Shown here in pieces: positions 1 through 8,042 of a stretch of DNA of 35,228 bases (positions are counted from its first letter, which is position 1; each line of letters starts with the position of its first letter). The notes beneath the pieces are model-generated. The model saw nothing but the letters and a program-made list of their open reading frames with translations, was not told the DNA's origin and ran no database searches. Origin of the DNA: Actinomycetes bacterium (GTDB lineage: Bacteria; Actinomycetota; Acidimicrobiia; Acidimicrobiales; Bog-793); assembly GCA_021829645.1 (NCBI GenBank), contig JAKBPI010000018.1:15287-50514 (forward strand), written 5' to 3'. A program made the translations under genes and the position numbers.

Positions 1-231
1 GTTGGTGCAGCCGTCGTTGTTGTTGGTGCAGCCGTCGTTGTTGTTGGTGCAGCCGTCGTTGTTGTTGGTGCAGCCGTCGTTGTTGTTGGTGCAGCCGTCG
101 TTGTTGTTGGTGCAGCCGTCGTTGTTGTTGGTGCAGCCGTCGTTGTTGTTGGTGCAGCCGTCGTTGTTGTTGGTGCAGCCGTCGTTGTTGTTGGTGCAGC
201 CGTCGTTGTTGTTGGTGCAGCCGTCGTTGTT
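1..231. repeat. 21-bp perfect tandem repeat (11 copies)
   Basis: Eleven head-to-tail copies of a 21-bp unit (GTTGGTGCAGCCGTCGTTGTT with arbitrary phase) without a single mismatch. It is in phase with the minus-strand reading frame, where each unit encodes seven residues, Thr-Thr-Thr-Thr-Ala-Ala-Pro. The array begins at base 1, so its true copy number is unknown. Complete identity, even at third codon positions, points to recent slippage or unequal crossover. Confidence 0.97.
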
Positions 232-1106
232 GTTGTTCCAGAACTGCCAGTACCTATATTAGATGCCAGGGATATGTTGACGCCAACAGCACCAGCACCA
301 ATGTTGCTTGCATTTCCAACGTTTGTAGTAAGCGTCGTTGAACTGTTATCATAATAGCCTGTTACATACTGCGTATTTTCCGGGTTCCCATTACATGAGC
401 CAGTATTGTAATCAAGAGTTACCGGATATCTAGAGTCTACGCTGAGAGTATAAGCTCCGCTAGAGCCAGTTAAAGCATTATATACTAGACCGTTGTTCGC
501 AGCATTAGCAGAAACGCATATGTCTGGTATAGGAGTTCCTGCACTATTTGTCACCTGACCACTGATGGTTGCAAATTGACTTATAGCCTCCAGATTTATC
601 GTTCCTATTGATAAAGGCGTACCTGAATTCGTCACTACAGCACCTGAATTCGTCACTACAATTTGATTACTCCCAAAACCATAATCTGTTGCATAGATCA
701 AACCAGACTCATAGGCGGTATTAGGGTATGGAGTAGTACTACTGGGAGCGTCACAAAAAGAGACATTAATCTCCATTACCCAGCTACCTGGAGTTGGATT
801 CAAAGTTAAATTACCGCTGCTATTGGTTATGCTACTAACTGGTGCTCCGACAGTCTTATTATCGGAATACATAGCTACACATATATTTGACAACGGTGTA
901 CCTGCTAATGTTGCAATAGTAGCTTTAACAGTGCCTGTTACGGTGGTGGTAGCTGCACCTGCAACAGAACTCTGGACGACCCCTAGATATAGGGCCGGGG
1001 CCAAAAGAGATATGATCATTGCCATCGTTGACATAAGTCGTCTCATGACACTGCTCTTCTTGTGCCCCATCGAATGTTGATGCTTTGCATTTAAATCATA
1101 TTGCAT
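1..1106 (-). CDS. Secreted repeat protein with Cna-B/carboxypeptidase-regulatory-like modules, incomplete at its C terminus
   Basis: The minus-strand frame is open from an ATG at 1106 to the window edge, about 368 codons, with no stop seen. GGAG lies about 9 nt upstream of that ATG. The N terminus has a basic stretch (KKSSVMRR), a hydrophobic core (MAMIISLLAPALYLGVV) and an AGA cleavage-like site, so export by Sec is likely. Two similar modules follow, each with a G-T/Q-V opening, a P-x-x-x-I-C-V strand and an S-S-G-x-x-T-L turn, as in carboxypeptidase-regulatory/Cna-B-like beta sandwiches. Then comes a Thr/Ala/Pro linker of TTTTAAP heptads that could be glycosylated or span the wall. The C-terminal end and any anchor are outside the window. 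The frame was translated by hand; the domain call rests on pattern only and the function is unknown. Confidence 0.8.
   Translation of the reverse strand, partial: MQYDLNAKHQHSMGHKKSSVMRRLMSTMAMIISLLAPALYLGVVQSSVAGAATTTVTGTVKATIATLAGTPLSNICVAMYSDNKTVGAPVSSITNSSGNLTLNPTPGSWVMEINVSFCDAPSSTTPYPNTAYESGLIYATDYGFGSNQIVVTNSGAVVTNSGTPLSIGTINLEAISQFATISGQVTNSAGTPIPDICVSANAANNGLVYNALTGSSGAYTLSVDSRYPVTLDYNTGSCNGNPENTQYVTGYYDNSSTTLTTNVGNASNIGAGAVGVNISLASNIGTGSSGTTTTTAAPTTTTAAPTTTTAAPTTTTAAPTTTTAAPTTTTAAPTTTTAAPTTTTAAPTTTTAAPTTTTAAPTTTTAAP
621..660. repeat. 21-bp direct duplication inside the secreted protein gene
   Basis: ACCTGAATTCGTCACTACA occurs at 621-639 and again at 642-660, a period of 21 bp. On the minus strand it duplicates seven codons (V-V-T-N-S-G-A). 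The unit has the same length as the C-terminal heptad array, so the same gene has expanded by seven codons in two places. Confidence 0.9.
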
Positions 1107-1537
1107 ATTTTCTTTTCTCCATGTGTATTGTCTCCAAACTTGGTTTGTAAAGAAATTTCTGATGGCTGAGACTTTTCATGAAAAAGAAGTTCCCCCTCAG
1201 TTTCTTTGTTAACTCACATTATCCAACATTTTTTGCTTATTTTCTAGGCATATTTAAATACTCACATAGAGCGCTTTTAGCACTGCTATATGCATTTATA
1301 TACTTACTTTTAGTAAGAATATAAACGCTCATGTGTACAAATTGTTAACATCTTAATCACAATTTAGCCATGACCGGTAAAACCGCTTGACTCACAGATC
1401 TCAGTAGGACGAGAAAACGCTATTTCTCAATCTCTATGCCAGCCTTTACAAAGTCGATTCGCAAGTACCGATTCCAGCTACAGAATTTCATCACTAATCT
1501 GATTGTGTAATTTATGCTTATTCAACAACCTAAAGTG

Positions 1538-1553
1538 ATTTTTTATAAAAAAT
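1538..1553. repeat. 16-bp perfect AT palindrome
   Basis: ATTTTTTATAAAAAAT is its own reverse complement. It lies 20 bp before the strong hairpin at 1574. Its A/T-only composition makes chance occurrence in this AT-rich region quite possible, so an operator or melting role is only a guess. Confidence 0.5.
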
Positions 1554-1573
1554 ATTTCTTTTGCTTAGTCAGC

Positions 1574-1615
1574 ATATTAGTAGCGATAAAGATTCTTCTT
1601 TATCGCTACTAATAT
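1574..1615. other. Perfect 19-bp inverted repeat (hairpin)
   Basis: The left arm 1574-1592 (core ATTAGTAGCGATAAAGA) pairs without mismatch with the right arm 1597-1615 around a 4-nt loop (TTCT). It lies between two divergent genes, about 245 bp upstream of ribD. Neither side carries a T tract, so it is not a standard intrinsic terminator. It may be a transcript-stabilising stem, part of a small RNA or a cruciform-forming site. The structure is directly visible; its role is not known. Confidence 0.85.
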
Positions 1616-1677
1616 TTCCACCCGGCATATAATGTCGCTAAGAAACAGAGTCGACTACGTTACCATCGAGAGAAGCC

Positions 1678-1745
1678 CACTCATAAAAGCCTTTTAGCGG
1701 TAGTCAAGAAAAGGATAAAATTCCGTAGAGAATTTTATATGAGTG
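1678..1745 (+). ncRNA. Candidate structured 5' leader (three-way junction) upstream of ribD
   Basis: Three nested pairings can be drawn: P1 CACTCATA (1678-1685) with TATGAGTG (1738-1745); P2 CCTTTT (1690-1695) with AAAAGG (1709-1714) around a 13-nt loop; P3 TAAAATTC (1716-1723) with GAATTTTA (1730-1737) around a 6-nt loop. Together they form a compact three-helix junction ending 115 nt before the ribD start. It does not match the FMN riboswitch consensus. It may be a cis-regulatory element for the rib-bio operon or a chance fold in AT-rich sequence. Confidence 0.3.
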
Positions 1746-1845
1746 ACACCTAACAGGCAGGTAGTAGACGTGCTTTAATTAAAATAAAATATTTTCCGTC
1801 ACTAAAAGCGTTTGTATGTTTCAATATCAAACATATTTTAAGCGA

Positions 1846-1851
1846 TAGTAT
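1846..1851 (+). promoter_or_regulatory. Possible -10 box for leaderless ribD transcript
   Basis: TAGTAT sits 9 nt before the ribD ATG, which is where a -10 hexamer would lie if transcription began at the start codon. No Shine-Dalgarno sequence precedes that ATG, which fits a leaderless message. No clear -35 is seen, so this is weak. Confidence 0.25.
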
Positions 1852-1860
1852 CACTACCAG

Positions 1861-2925
1861 ATGCAAGACGATGAATGTAACACCCAAAGTCCTAAGAACA
1901 TAGCGGAGTATAACGCCGACGAAAAGTGGATGGATGTGGCTATCAAATTAGGATCTAGCCAAATTCCTTTTACACCCCCGAATCCCTGGGTCGGATGTGT
2001 ACTTATCACGAAAAGCGGTGAAGCTTTCTACGGCGCCACACAACCACCGGGCGGTAAACATGCAGAAATTGTTGCCATTGAAGCCGCCGGTGATAAAGCC
2101 AGAGGGTCAACTATGTATGTTACCCTCGAACCATGCTCTCATTACGGACGTACTCCTCCTTGCACACAGTCCATCATCAAGGCAGGAGTCAATAGAGTCT
2201 TCATTGCCCTTGCCGATCCAGATAAAAAAGTCAACGGTGATGGCATACGGCAACTGCAATCTGCCTCTATAGAGTGCCGGCTGGGGCTTTGTGCAGAGCA
2301 GGCCGCCAAAAGCCTATTGCCATATTTAAAGCACAGAAACACCGGCAAACCATTTGTAGTACTCAAACTGGCAGCCACCATGGATGGCTACATAGCTGCC
2401 CCGGATTACTCCAGTAAATGGATTACAGGTGAAGAAGCAAGAAAAGACGCCCATCGATTGCGTTCGGAAAGCGGGGCCGTCTTGGTAGGGGCAAATACAG
2501 TACGCCATGACGATCCTGAGCTGACCGTAAGGCTTGTAGAAGGCAACAACCCCCTTAGAATAGTCCTCGGTAAAGTAGATAAGAAATCTAATACACAGCC
2601 ACTACTGGAATGGACTTCCGGCGTGGAAGAGCTACTGGACTACCTTGGAGAAAAAGGCATTTTGCAACTCCTTGTCGAAGGGGGGTCAAAAGTAGCAGGA
2701 ACTTTCCACGACAAAGGGTTAGTCGATAAGTATATCATTTACTTTACTCCCGGCTTTTTGGGTAACGGTAGCGGAGTACACATGATATCCGGGGTTGGTG
2801 CACAGCATTTATCCCAAATATGGCGTGGGAAATTTGGTAACGTTCAAAAAATAGGCGAGGATCTGAGAGTCGAAATAGTACCTACGACCTTTGACACTAT
2901 ACTTACTAAATTGTCGCAATTATAA
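1861..2925 (+). CDS. ribD: Bifunctional riboflavin biosynthesis protein RibD (deaminase/reductase)
   Basis: Catalyses the second and third steps after GTP opening in riboflavin synthesis: deamination of the diaminopyrimidine, then NADPH-dependent reduction of the ribosyl side chain. The N-terminal zinc deaminase domain (about residues 20-160) shows P-N-P-W-V-G, the catalytic H67-A-E69 and the zinc ligands C92 and C101 in a PCSHYGRTPPC motif. The reductase domain (about 165-350) has K-L-A-A-T-M-D-G, W-I-T-G and D-D-P-x-L-T-V-R. At 354 residues it is of usual length. An in-frame stop at 1846 makes the ATG at 1861 the first possible ATG; the Met at residue 24 is an alternative since the domain proper starts there. 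It is the first gene of the rib-bio series, and its product is also the pyrimidine substrate of FbiC, encoded at 17205. Confidence 0.96.
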   Translation: MQDDECNTQSPKNIAEYNADEKWMDVAIKLGSSQIPFTPPNPWVGCVLITKSGEAFYGATQPPGGKHAEIVAIEAAGDKARGSTMYVTLEPCSHYGRTPPCTQSIIKAGVNRVFIALADPDKKVNGDGIRQLQSASIECRLGLCAEQAAKSLLPYLKHRNTGKPFVVLKLAATMDGYIAAPDYSSKWITGEEARKDAHRLRSESGAVLVGANTVRHDDPELTVRLVEGNNPLRIVLGKVDKKSNTQPLLEWTSGVEELLDYLGEKGILQLLVEGGSKVAGTFHDKGLVDKYIIYFTPGFLGNGSGVHMISGVGAQHLSQIWRGKFGNVQKIGEDLRVEIVPTTFDTILTKLSQL

Positions 2926-2955
2926 TTCTTGAATCGACCACTGAGAAAGAGTTGC

Positions 2956-3534
2956 ATGTTTACCGGATTAATTGAAACAACGGGTACCGTAACCGAAATA
3001 GCGCACAGAAATGACGCCGTGCTAAGTTTGGCAATTAAATCAGACTTGGAAGACATCGAAATCGGAGACTCTATATCGGTAAATGGCTGTTGCCTAACGG
3101 CTGTCCAAATCGCAGAAGATACCTTCTTTGTTGAGGTGGTTGCAGAAACCATATCGCGCACAAATCTTTCAAAACTGCAACCACATGACAGAGTAAACCT
3201 GGAAAGAGCGCTGAGGACCGGAGACAGGCTTGGCGGACACTTTGTTCAAGGACACATAGACACGACGGGAAGGGTAGTTCAGCTCCCGCCGTCTCTTGCC
3301 ATAAGGATTCCACAAGATATAAGACCGTTTGTCGCCATGAAGGGATCAATAGCCGTCAATGGGGTGAGTCTTACGGTGGCCAACGTAACCGAAGACTTGG
3401 TTTTCATAGCTGTCATACCACATACACTTGCTAATACCAACCTGTCCGAATTGAGCATAGGATCTGAAGTGAATATAGAGGTTGACATGATTGCCCGCTA
3501 TGTTGAAAACCTCATCAAGACGAAGGATATCTAG
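2956..3534 (+). CDS. ribE: Riboflavin synthase, alpha chain
   Basis: Converts two molecules of dimethyl-ribityl-lumazine into riboflavin and a ribityl-aminouracil. The protein begins with the canonical M-F-T-G-L-I-E at the ATG at 2956; a longer frame from TTG 2929 exists, but the family always starts at this motif. Two similar lumazine-binding barrels are visible, with S-V-N-G-C-C-L-T-A in the first and A-V-N-G-V-S-L-T-V in the second, and G-G-H-F-V-Q-G-H-I-D between them. The 192 residues are close to the usual 200-210. The gene starts 30 nt after ribD and is followed by an 84-nt gap before ribBA. The name ribE follows Bacillus-like and actinobacterial usage; the same enzyme is called ribC in E. 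coli. Confidence 0.95.
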   Translation: MFTGLIETTGTVTEIAHRNDAVLSLAIKSDLEDIEIGDSISVNGCCLTAVQIAEDTFFVEVVAETISRTNLSKLQPHDRVNLERALRTGDRLGGHFVQGHIDTTGRVVQLPPSLAIRIPQDIRPFVAMKGSIAVNGVSLTVANVTEDLVFIAVIPHTLANTNLSELSIGSEVNIEVDMIARYVENLIKTKDI

Positions 3535-3551
3535 ATACGAGCCTCTAAAGC

Positions 3552-3582
3552 TTTACGATCTACACAAAACACAAGGTAAAAT
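3552..3582 (+). promoter_or_regulatory. Weak candidate promoter before ribBA
   Basis: TTTACG (3552-3557) and TAAAAT (3577-3582) are 19 bp apart in the 84-nt gap between ribE and ribBA, leaving a leader of about 30 nt. The -35 is poor and the spacing long, so ribBA may simply be read through from ribD. Confidence 0.25.
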
Positions 3583-3618
3583 AGCCACATAAAAACACTA
3601 AACAAACGGATACAACAA

Positions 3619-4845
3619 ATGAATGTCTGCACAGAAGAAGTAGAGAAAAAAATAGAAGACTGTATAGAAAAGATAAAATCCGGAGAAATCGTAATAGTAG
3701 TTGACGACTACAATCGAGAAAATGAAGCCGACCTAATCATGGCTGGTCAATTCGCCACTCCTGATAAGATAGCTTTTTTTGTCAAACACACTTCCGGACT
3801 GATCTGTGCGGCAATCACAAAAGAGAGAGCCGACAGGCTGCAACTGCCCCTTATGGTGGCCAATAACACGGAGACCCACCAAACCGCTTTTACCGTTACT
3901 GTTGACTACTTACCCGCCACCACCACCGGGATTTCCGCTGCCGACCGAGCAGCAACTATCGTGGCGCTGACCAATCCGGAAACCTCACCGGAAGATTTAG
4001 CCAGACCGGGACATCTCCACGTTCTGATCCAACGTGAGGGTGGCGTATTGAGACGGGCCGGACACACGGAAGCCACTGTAGACCTGATGAAATTGGCTGG
4101 GCTGATTCCGGTAGGAGTGCTGTGTGAAATAGTCACAGAAGATGGCCTTTCCATGGCACGCGGGGCAGAACTGGAACAATTTGCCCAAAAACACAATTTG
4201 GCAATGATTACTGTAGCCGATCTTGTAGCTTACAGACACCGTAGGGAACACTTTGTCAAACGAACAGCAGAAGCTCAAGTACCTACCCCTTATGGAACTT
4301 TCACATGCATCACATACGAAAACACCATCGACAAAGAAACACATCTTGCCCTCGTCAAGGGTGACGTGTCCAACAAAGAAGATGTCCTGGTGAGAGTGCA
4401 CAGCGAATGCTTGACTGGAGACGTTTTTGACTCCAAACGCTGTGACTGCGGAGCTCAGCTGCGAAGCGCAATGGCCAAAATAGCCGAAGAAAATTGCGGT
4501 GTCATAGTGTACTTACGCGGACAGGAAGGACGCGGCATCGGGCTAACGCATAAACTCCATGCTTATCAGTTACAAGACCGGGGCTTGGACACAGTGGAGG
4601 CTAACCTGGCTCTGGGCCTTCCCATAGACGCCAGAGATTACGGTGTAGGAACACATATTTTACGTGACCTTGGAGTAAGTACAATGAGGCTCTTAACAAA
4701 TAATCCGGCCAAGCGCGTAGGTCTGGAAAGTTTTGGGCTTCATATCAATTCACTAGTTCCCATACAGACAGAAATAACGGAAGAAAATAGGCGCTACCTG
4801 GAAACCAAGCGTGATAAAATGGGGCACATTATCAATTTGGAATAG
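3619..4845 (+). CDS. ribBA: Bifunctional DHBP synthase / GTP cyclohydrolase II
   Basis: Supplies both building blocks of lumazine: the four-carbon DHBP from ribulose 5-phosphate and the pyrimidine from GTP. The N-terminal RibB half (about residues 8-205) shows R-E-N-E-A-D-L near residue 33, the T-T-G-I-S-A-x-D-R loop and the R-A-G-H-T-E-A motif. The C-terminal RibA half (about 210-400) has the zinc ligands C264, C275 and C277 in E-C-x-T-G-D and C-D-C-G, then G-Q-E-G-R-G-I-G-L and a late T-N-N-P. At 408 residues it is a standard length fusion. No clear Shine-Dalgarno sequence precedes the ATG. It sits between riboflavin synthase and lumazine synthase, as in many bacterial rib operons. Confidence 0.96.
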   Translation: MNVCTEEVEKKIEDCIEKIKSGEIVIVVDDYNRENEADLIMAGQFATPDKIAFFVKHTSGLICAAITKERADRLQLPLMVANNTETHQTAFTVTVDYLPATTTGISAADRAATIVALTNPETSPEDLARPGHLHVLIQREGGVLRRAGHTEATVDLMKLAGLIPVGVLCEIVTEDGLSMARGAELEQFAQKHNLAMITVADLVAYRHRREHFVKRTAEAQVPTPYGTFTCITYENTIDKETHLALVKGDVSNKEDVLVRVHSECLTGDVFDSKRCDCGAQLRSAMAKIAEENCGVIVYLRGQEGRGIGLTHKLHAYQLQDRGLDTVEANLALGLPIDARDYGVGTHILRDLGVSTMRLLTNNPAKRVGLESFGLHINSLVPIQTEITEENRRYLETKRDKMGHIINLE

Positions 4846-4894
4846 CTTTCAGTATAACTACGAAAGCGTCTAAAGCCCCAAGCAACAGACTGGA

Positions 4895-5452
4895 ATGAAA
4901 TTATCTATGCAATTTGCATCGGAAGACGACAAGTCGTTTCGCCACCAAAGTGATACCTACTCCATTACGACCGCAGATAGTCAACTGCTGGAAAACTTGC
5001 ACATTGCTATTGTGGCCAGTAGATTCAACGCTGATATCACTGCCAATCTTTATGAAAATGCCTACACTAGATTGCAAGACTTGGGGATTGTCAGTGAACA
5101 CATCACAACGACATGGTGCCCGGGGGCTTTTGAATTACCTCTTTTGGTAAAGCACTTAGCAAAACTCAACAAATACAACGCCATCATAGCCATCGGTGCG
5201 GTAATCAGGGGCGAGACGTGGCACTTCGAACTAGTTGCCAACAATTGCGCACTTGGTATCCTCAATACCTCGCTGGAATCCGAGACCCCGATCATATTCG
5301 GCGTTTTGGCGACTGAGGATCATGAACAAGCCCTCATGCGCTCCTCTGGCCGGTATCACAACTCTGGCGCTCTCGCTGCGGAAACAGCCGTTGAAATGGC
5401 CCTAAAGATCATGGACATAAACTCACAATCCGATAAGAACTCAGAACTATAG
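4895..5452 (+). CDS. ribH: 6,7-dimethyl-8-ribityllumazine synthase
   Basis: Condenses DHBP with the ribityl-aminouracil to give lumazine, the substrate of riboflavin synthase. Family motifs are present in order: I-A-I-V-A-S-R-F-N near residue 37, P-G-A-F-E-L-P near 76, and G-A-V-I-R-G-E-T-W-H-F with the catalytic-type H110, then a late N-S-G-x-x-A-A-E-x-A. At 185 residues it is about 30 longer than most RibH proteins; the extra part is a polar N-terminal tail before the core, so the true start could lie further in. Only 13 nt separate it from bioA, which suggests that the riboflavin and biotin genes are co-transcribed. Confidence 0.95.
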   Translation: MKLSMQFASEDDKSFRHQSDTYSITTADSQLLENLHIAIVASRFNADITANLYENAYTRLQDLGIVSEHITTTWCPGAFELPLLVKHLAKLNKYNAIIAIGAVIRGETWHFELVANNCALGILNTSLESETPIIFGVLATEDHEQALMRSSGRYHNSGALAAETAVEMALKIMDINSQSDKNSEL

Positions 5453-5465
5453 ACGACCGGAGATC

Positions 5466-6815
5466 ATGGAAGACCTCGCCTACGACAAATTATTACAGAA
5501 AAACTCTGAGTTTTTATGGAACCCTTTTACTCAAATGTCTCAGTACATAGAAGACATGCCCATCATCATCGAAAGCGGTGACGGGGTAACTCTGACTGAC
5601 GTCAACGGTAAAATGTATTTTGACGGCAACTCTTCCCTATGGCTCAACGTTCACGGTCACCGTCAAGATGAGCTCGGCCAAGCCATAAAAGACCAGTTGG
5701 ATAAAATAGCCCATTCGACACTTCTCGGCATGTCCAATATACCGGCGATACTACTCGCCGAGCAGCTTGTCAAAATCACTCCCACAGGTCTGAATAAAGT
5801 CTTTTATTCGGACTCAGGTGCCACGGCGGTTGAGATAGCGATCAAAATGGCTTTTGCCTATTGGAGAAGAGTCGGGCACTCGGAAAGAACACAATTTCTA
5901 GCCTTTGAGAATGGCTACCACGGAGATACCGTAGCGGCCATGAGCGTAGGAGGCATAAACCTCTATCGAACAGAATTCGGACCTCTGCTTTTTGACTCGA
6001 TCCATACCCCGTTTCCATACGTATATGGATTTCCCGGTCCTGCGGAAGAATGCATCTCATACTGTCTGAAAGAACTGGACACGATCCTCAAAAGCAAAGG
6101 TGATAACATTGCCGCTTTTGTCATAGAGCCTTTGGTGCAGGGGGCTGCCGGTATGCACATGATGCCGGAGGGATTCCTCTCCGAAGTGACAAGGATGGCA
6201 CGGGACCGAGGCATACTCATCATAGCCGATGAAGTTGCTACGGGCTTTTGCAGAACAGGTGAAACGTTTGCCGTCAACCACGAAGGGGTACTGCCCGACA
6301 TCATGGCCGTCGGCAAAGGATTGACAGGTGGCTATTTACCCTTAGCTGCCACACTGGTAACCGATGAGATTTATGATGCCTTCCTGGGTACCCCCAACGA
6401 ACAGAAAACTTTTTACCACGGACACTCTTTTACGGGAAACCAACTTGGATGTGCCGTTGCACTGAAAAATTTAGAGTTAATCGAAAGAGCTGACCTGACA
6501 AGTAAAGTTGCTGAAAAAAGTCATTTCCTGGCTTGCCTTTTAAATAGAATTACCGGCCTGGAACATGTCGGCGAAGTACGCCAAAAAGGCTTCATGGTAG
6601 GTATCGAACTGGCATTGGATAAAGCCGTAAAGCAACCTTTCCCCTCGGATGAACTTATGGGCTATAAAGTATGTCTGGCCTGTCGGGAACTCGGTTTGAT
6701 TACGAGACCGCTTGGTGACGTAGTGGTCTTCTTACCGCCCCTCACGAGCACGAACAATGATCTGAGCGAAATGGTGAACATACTGGCCGAGGCCATAACC
6801 AAAGCTACACAGTAG
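5466..6815 (+). CDS. bioA: Adenosylmethionine--8-amino-7-oxononanoate transaminase
   Basis: A PLP enzyme of biotin synthesis that converts KAPA to DAPA with S-adenosylmethionine as amino donor. It is a class-III aminotransferase of 449 residues with the BioA-type opening W-N-P-F-T-Q-M near residue 18, a [15 protein letters not shown]-phosphate segment, a G-Y-H-G-D-T motif, D-E-V-A-T-G-F with the PLP-nitrogen Asp, and PLP lysine K284 in [13 protein letters not shown] lies immediately before the ATG with short spacing. The step before it is made by bioF, 42 nt downstream. Confidence 0.95.
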   Translation: MEDLAYDKLLQKNSEFLWNPFTQMSQYIEDMPIIIESGDGVTLTDVNGKMYFDGNSSLWLNVHGHRQDELGQAIKDQLDKIAHSTLLGMSNIPAILLAEQLVKITPTGLNKVFYSDSGATAVEIAIKMAFAYWRRVGHSERTQFLAFENGYHGDTVAAMSVGGINLYRTEFGPLLFDSIHTPFPYVYGFPGPAEECISYCLKELDTILKSKGDNIAAFVIEPLVQGAAGMHMMPEGFLSEVTRMARDRGILIIADEVATGFCRTGETFAVNHEGVLPDIMAVGKGLTGGYLPLAATLVTDEIYDAFLGTPNEQKTFYHGHSFTGNQLGCAVALKNLELIERADLTSKVAEKSHFLACLLNRITGLEHVGEVRQKGFMVGIELALDKAVKQPFPSDELMGYKVCLACRELGLITRPLGDVVVFLPPLTSTNNDLSEMVNILAEAITKATQ

Positions 6816-6857
6816 CAACCGATAGGTTGACTGCAAGTTTTATATAGGAATTGATAC

Positions 6858-8042
6858 ATGCACACAAACTGGCTATCATGGTTCGAGAAACAATCCCGCC
6901 TTACACAAGCCAAAGGTTTGCAGCGCAATATTGAAGTCAATCCCAACGAAATGACTTCTGCCAAAAACGGGGTAAACCAATATATAGATCTCACCTCCAA
7001 CGATTACCTTGGTCTTACTTTTAATAAAGATATTCTCTCAGCCATGACCTCTGACGCTATAACAAAAGTCGGAGCAGGGGCTGCAAGACTTGCCGGAGGC
7101 ACATATGAAAGTCATATGATGTTGGAAAACATGCTTTCCGAATTTCACGGTCGACAAGCCGCTCTTACTTTTACAAGTGGCTATATGGCCAACGTGGGAG
7201 CTATTTCTGCCCTTGTGGGAAAAGATGACGCTGTCGTAAGCGACAAATTAAATCACGCCAGCATCATAGATGGTGTTTTATTGTCGAAAGCCAAACATTA
7301 TCGCTATCGCCACCTTGACATGGTGGATCTACAACAAAAACTGGAAATCGCCGTAACTAAACACCAAAAAATATTGATTATATCGGAAAGCATTTTTTCA
7401 ATGGATGGAGATCTGGCACCGCTCAGAGAAATTGTGGACCTAAAAAATAGGTACGGCGCTTTGCTATACCTAGATGAAGCCCACAGTATAGGGGTCAGGG
7501 GAAGGAAGGGCGCCGGTTTGGCAAATGAGCTGGGAGTCGAGAACCAAGTAGAAATCATTATGGCAACTTTTGGCAAAGCATACGGTTCTTTCGGGAGTTA
7601 TCTTGTCGCTGACGATGTCATCGTTTCCCACTTGATCAACCACTGCAGAACTTTTATATTTTCCACTGCCATGCCATACCCAAATACAGTTGCCAATATT
7701 GCGGCACTAAAAGTCGTTCAAAAAGCATCCGAAGCAAGAACACAACTTGCCAGGACTTCCCAATACATGAGAGATCGACTCAGGTCTACGGAAATTGACA
7801 TTTTACAAAGCAGCTCTCATATCATCCCCATAGTTCTGGGAAGCAACGAGAGCGCTTTAAAAATAAAAAAAATACTGTCAGAACAAGGTATTTTGGTTAA
7901 CGCCATCCGCCCGCCTACAGTCCCCGCCGGAACGTCAAGACTTAGGTTGAGTCTTTCCGCCGGATACGATGAAGAAGACATGGACATCGTCTTATCTCAC
8001 CTTTTACCACTGCTAAAATCACACGGAAAAGTAAGTGCTTAA
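6858..8042 (+). CDS. bioF: 8-amino-7-oxononanoate synthase
   Basis: Condenses pimeloyl-thioester with alanine to form KAPA, the first ring-forming step of biotin. It belongs to the alpha-oxoamine synthase family: S-N-D-Y-L-G near residue 49, the G-A-G-A-A-R-L-x-G-G-T segment, N-H-A-S, D-E-A-H-S-I-G with the PLP Asp, and PLP lysine K240 in T-F-G-K-A-Y-G. A C-terminal R-P-P-T-V-P segment fits BioF rather than the related Kbl or SPT. Length is 394 residues. AGGA 8 nt ahead of the ATG at 6858 supports the start. The stop overlaps the next gene by 8 nt, so the two are probably translationally coupled. Confidence 0.95.
   Translation: MHTNWLSWFEKQSRLTQAKGLQRNIEVNPNEMTSAKNGVNQYIDLTSNDYLGLTFNKDILSAMTSDAITKVGAGAARLAGGTYESHMMLENMLSEFHGRQAALTFTSGYMANVGAISALVGKDDAVVSDKLNHASIIDGVLLSKAKHYRYRHLDMVDLQQKLEIAVTKHQKILIISESIFSMDGDLAPLREIVDLKNRYGALLYLDEAHSIGVRGRKGAGLANELGVENQVEIIMATFGKAYGSFGSYLVADDVIVSHLINHCRTFIFSTAMPYPNTVANIAALKVVQKASEARTQLARTSQYMRDRLRSTEIDILQSSSHIIPIVLGSNESALKIKKILSEQGILVNAIRPPTVPAGTSRLRLSLSAGYDEEDMDIVLSHLLPLLKSHGKVSA

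Larger units (their letters stand above)
1107..1860. other. 754-bp gene-free divergent leader region
   Basis: No convincing coding sequence is seen on either strand between the secreted protein gene (leftward) and ribD (rightward). The stretch is AT-rich and holds a 16-bp AT palindrome, a very strong hairpin and a possible three-way-junction RNA, listed separately. I looked for the conserved blocks of the FMN riboswitch (RFN element), which often precedes riboflavin genes, and did not find them. Confidence 0.7.

Noticed and set aside
1-231. CRISPR array
   Set aside because: The units are directly adjacent with no spacers and are in frame with a protein.
2-262. 86-residue rightward frame of VQPSLLL repeats
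   Set aside because: It is only the other strand of the 21-bp repeat; the leftward frame continues through the whole gene with a signal peptide.
823-1080. 85-residue rightward frame
   Set aside because: It overlaps the signal peptide and first module of the leftward secreted protein and has no family features.
1620-1860. FMN riboswitch before ribD
   Set aside because: The conserved RFN blocks are not present; only a short AGCGGTAGT stretch looks similar.
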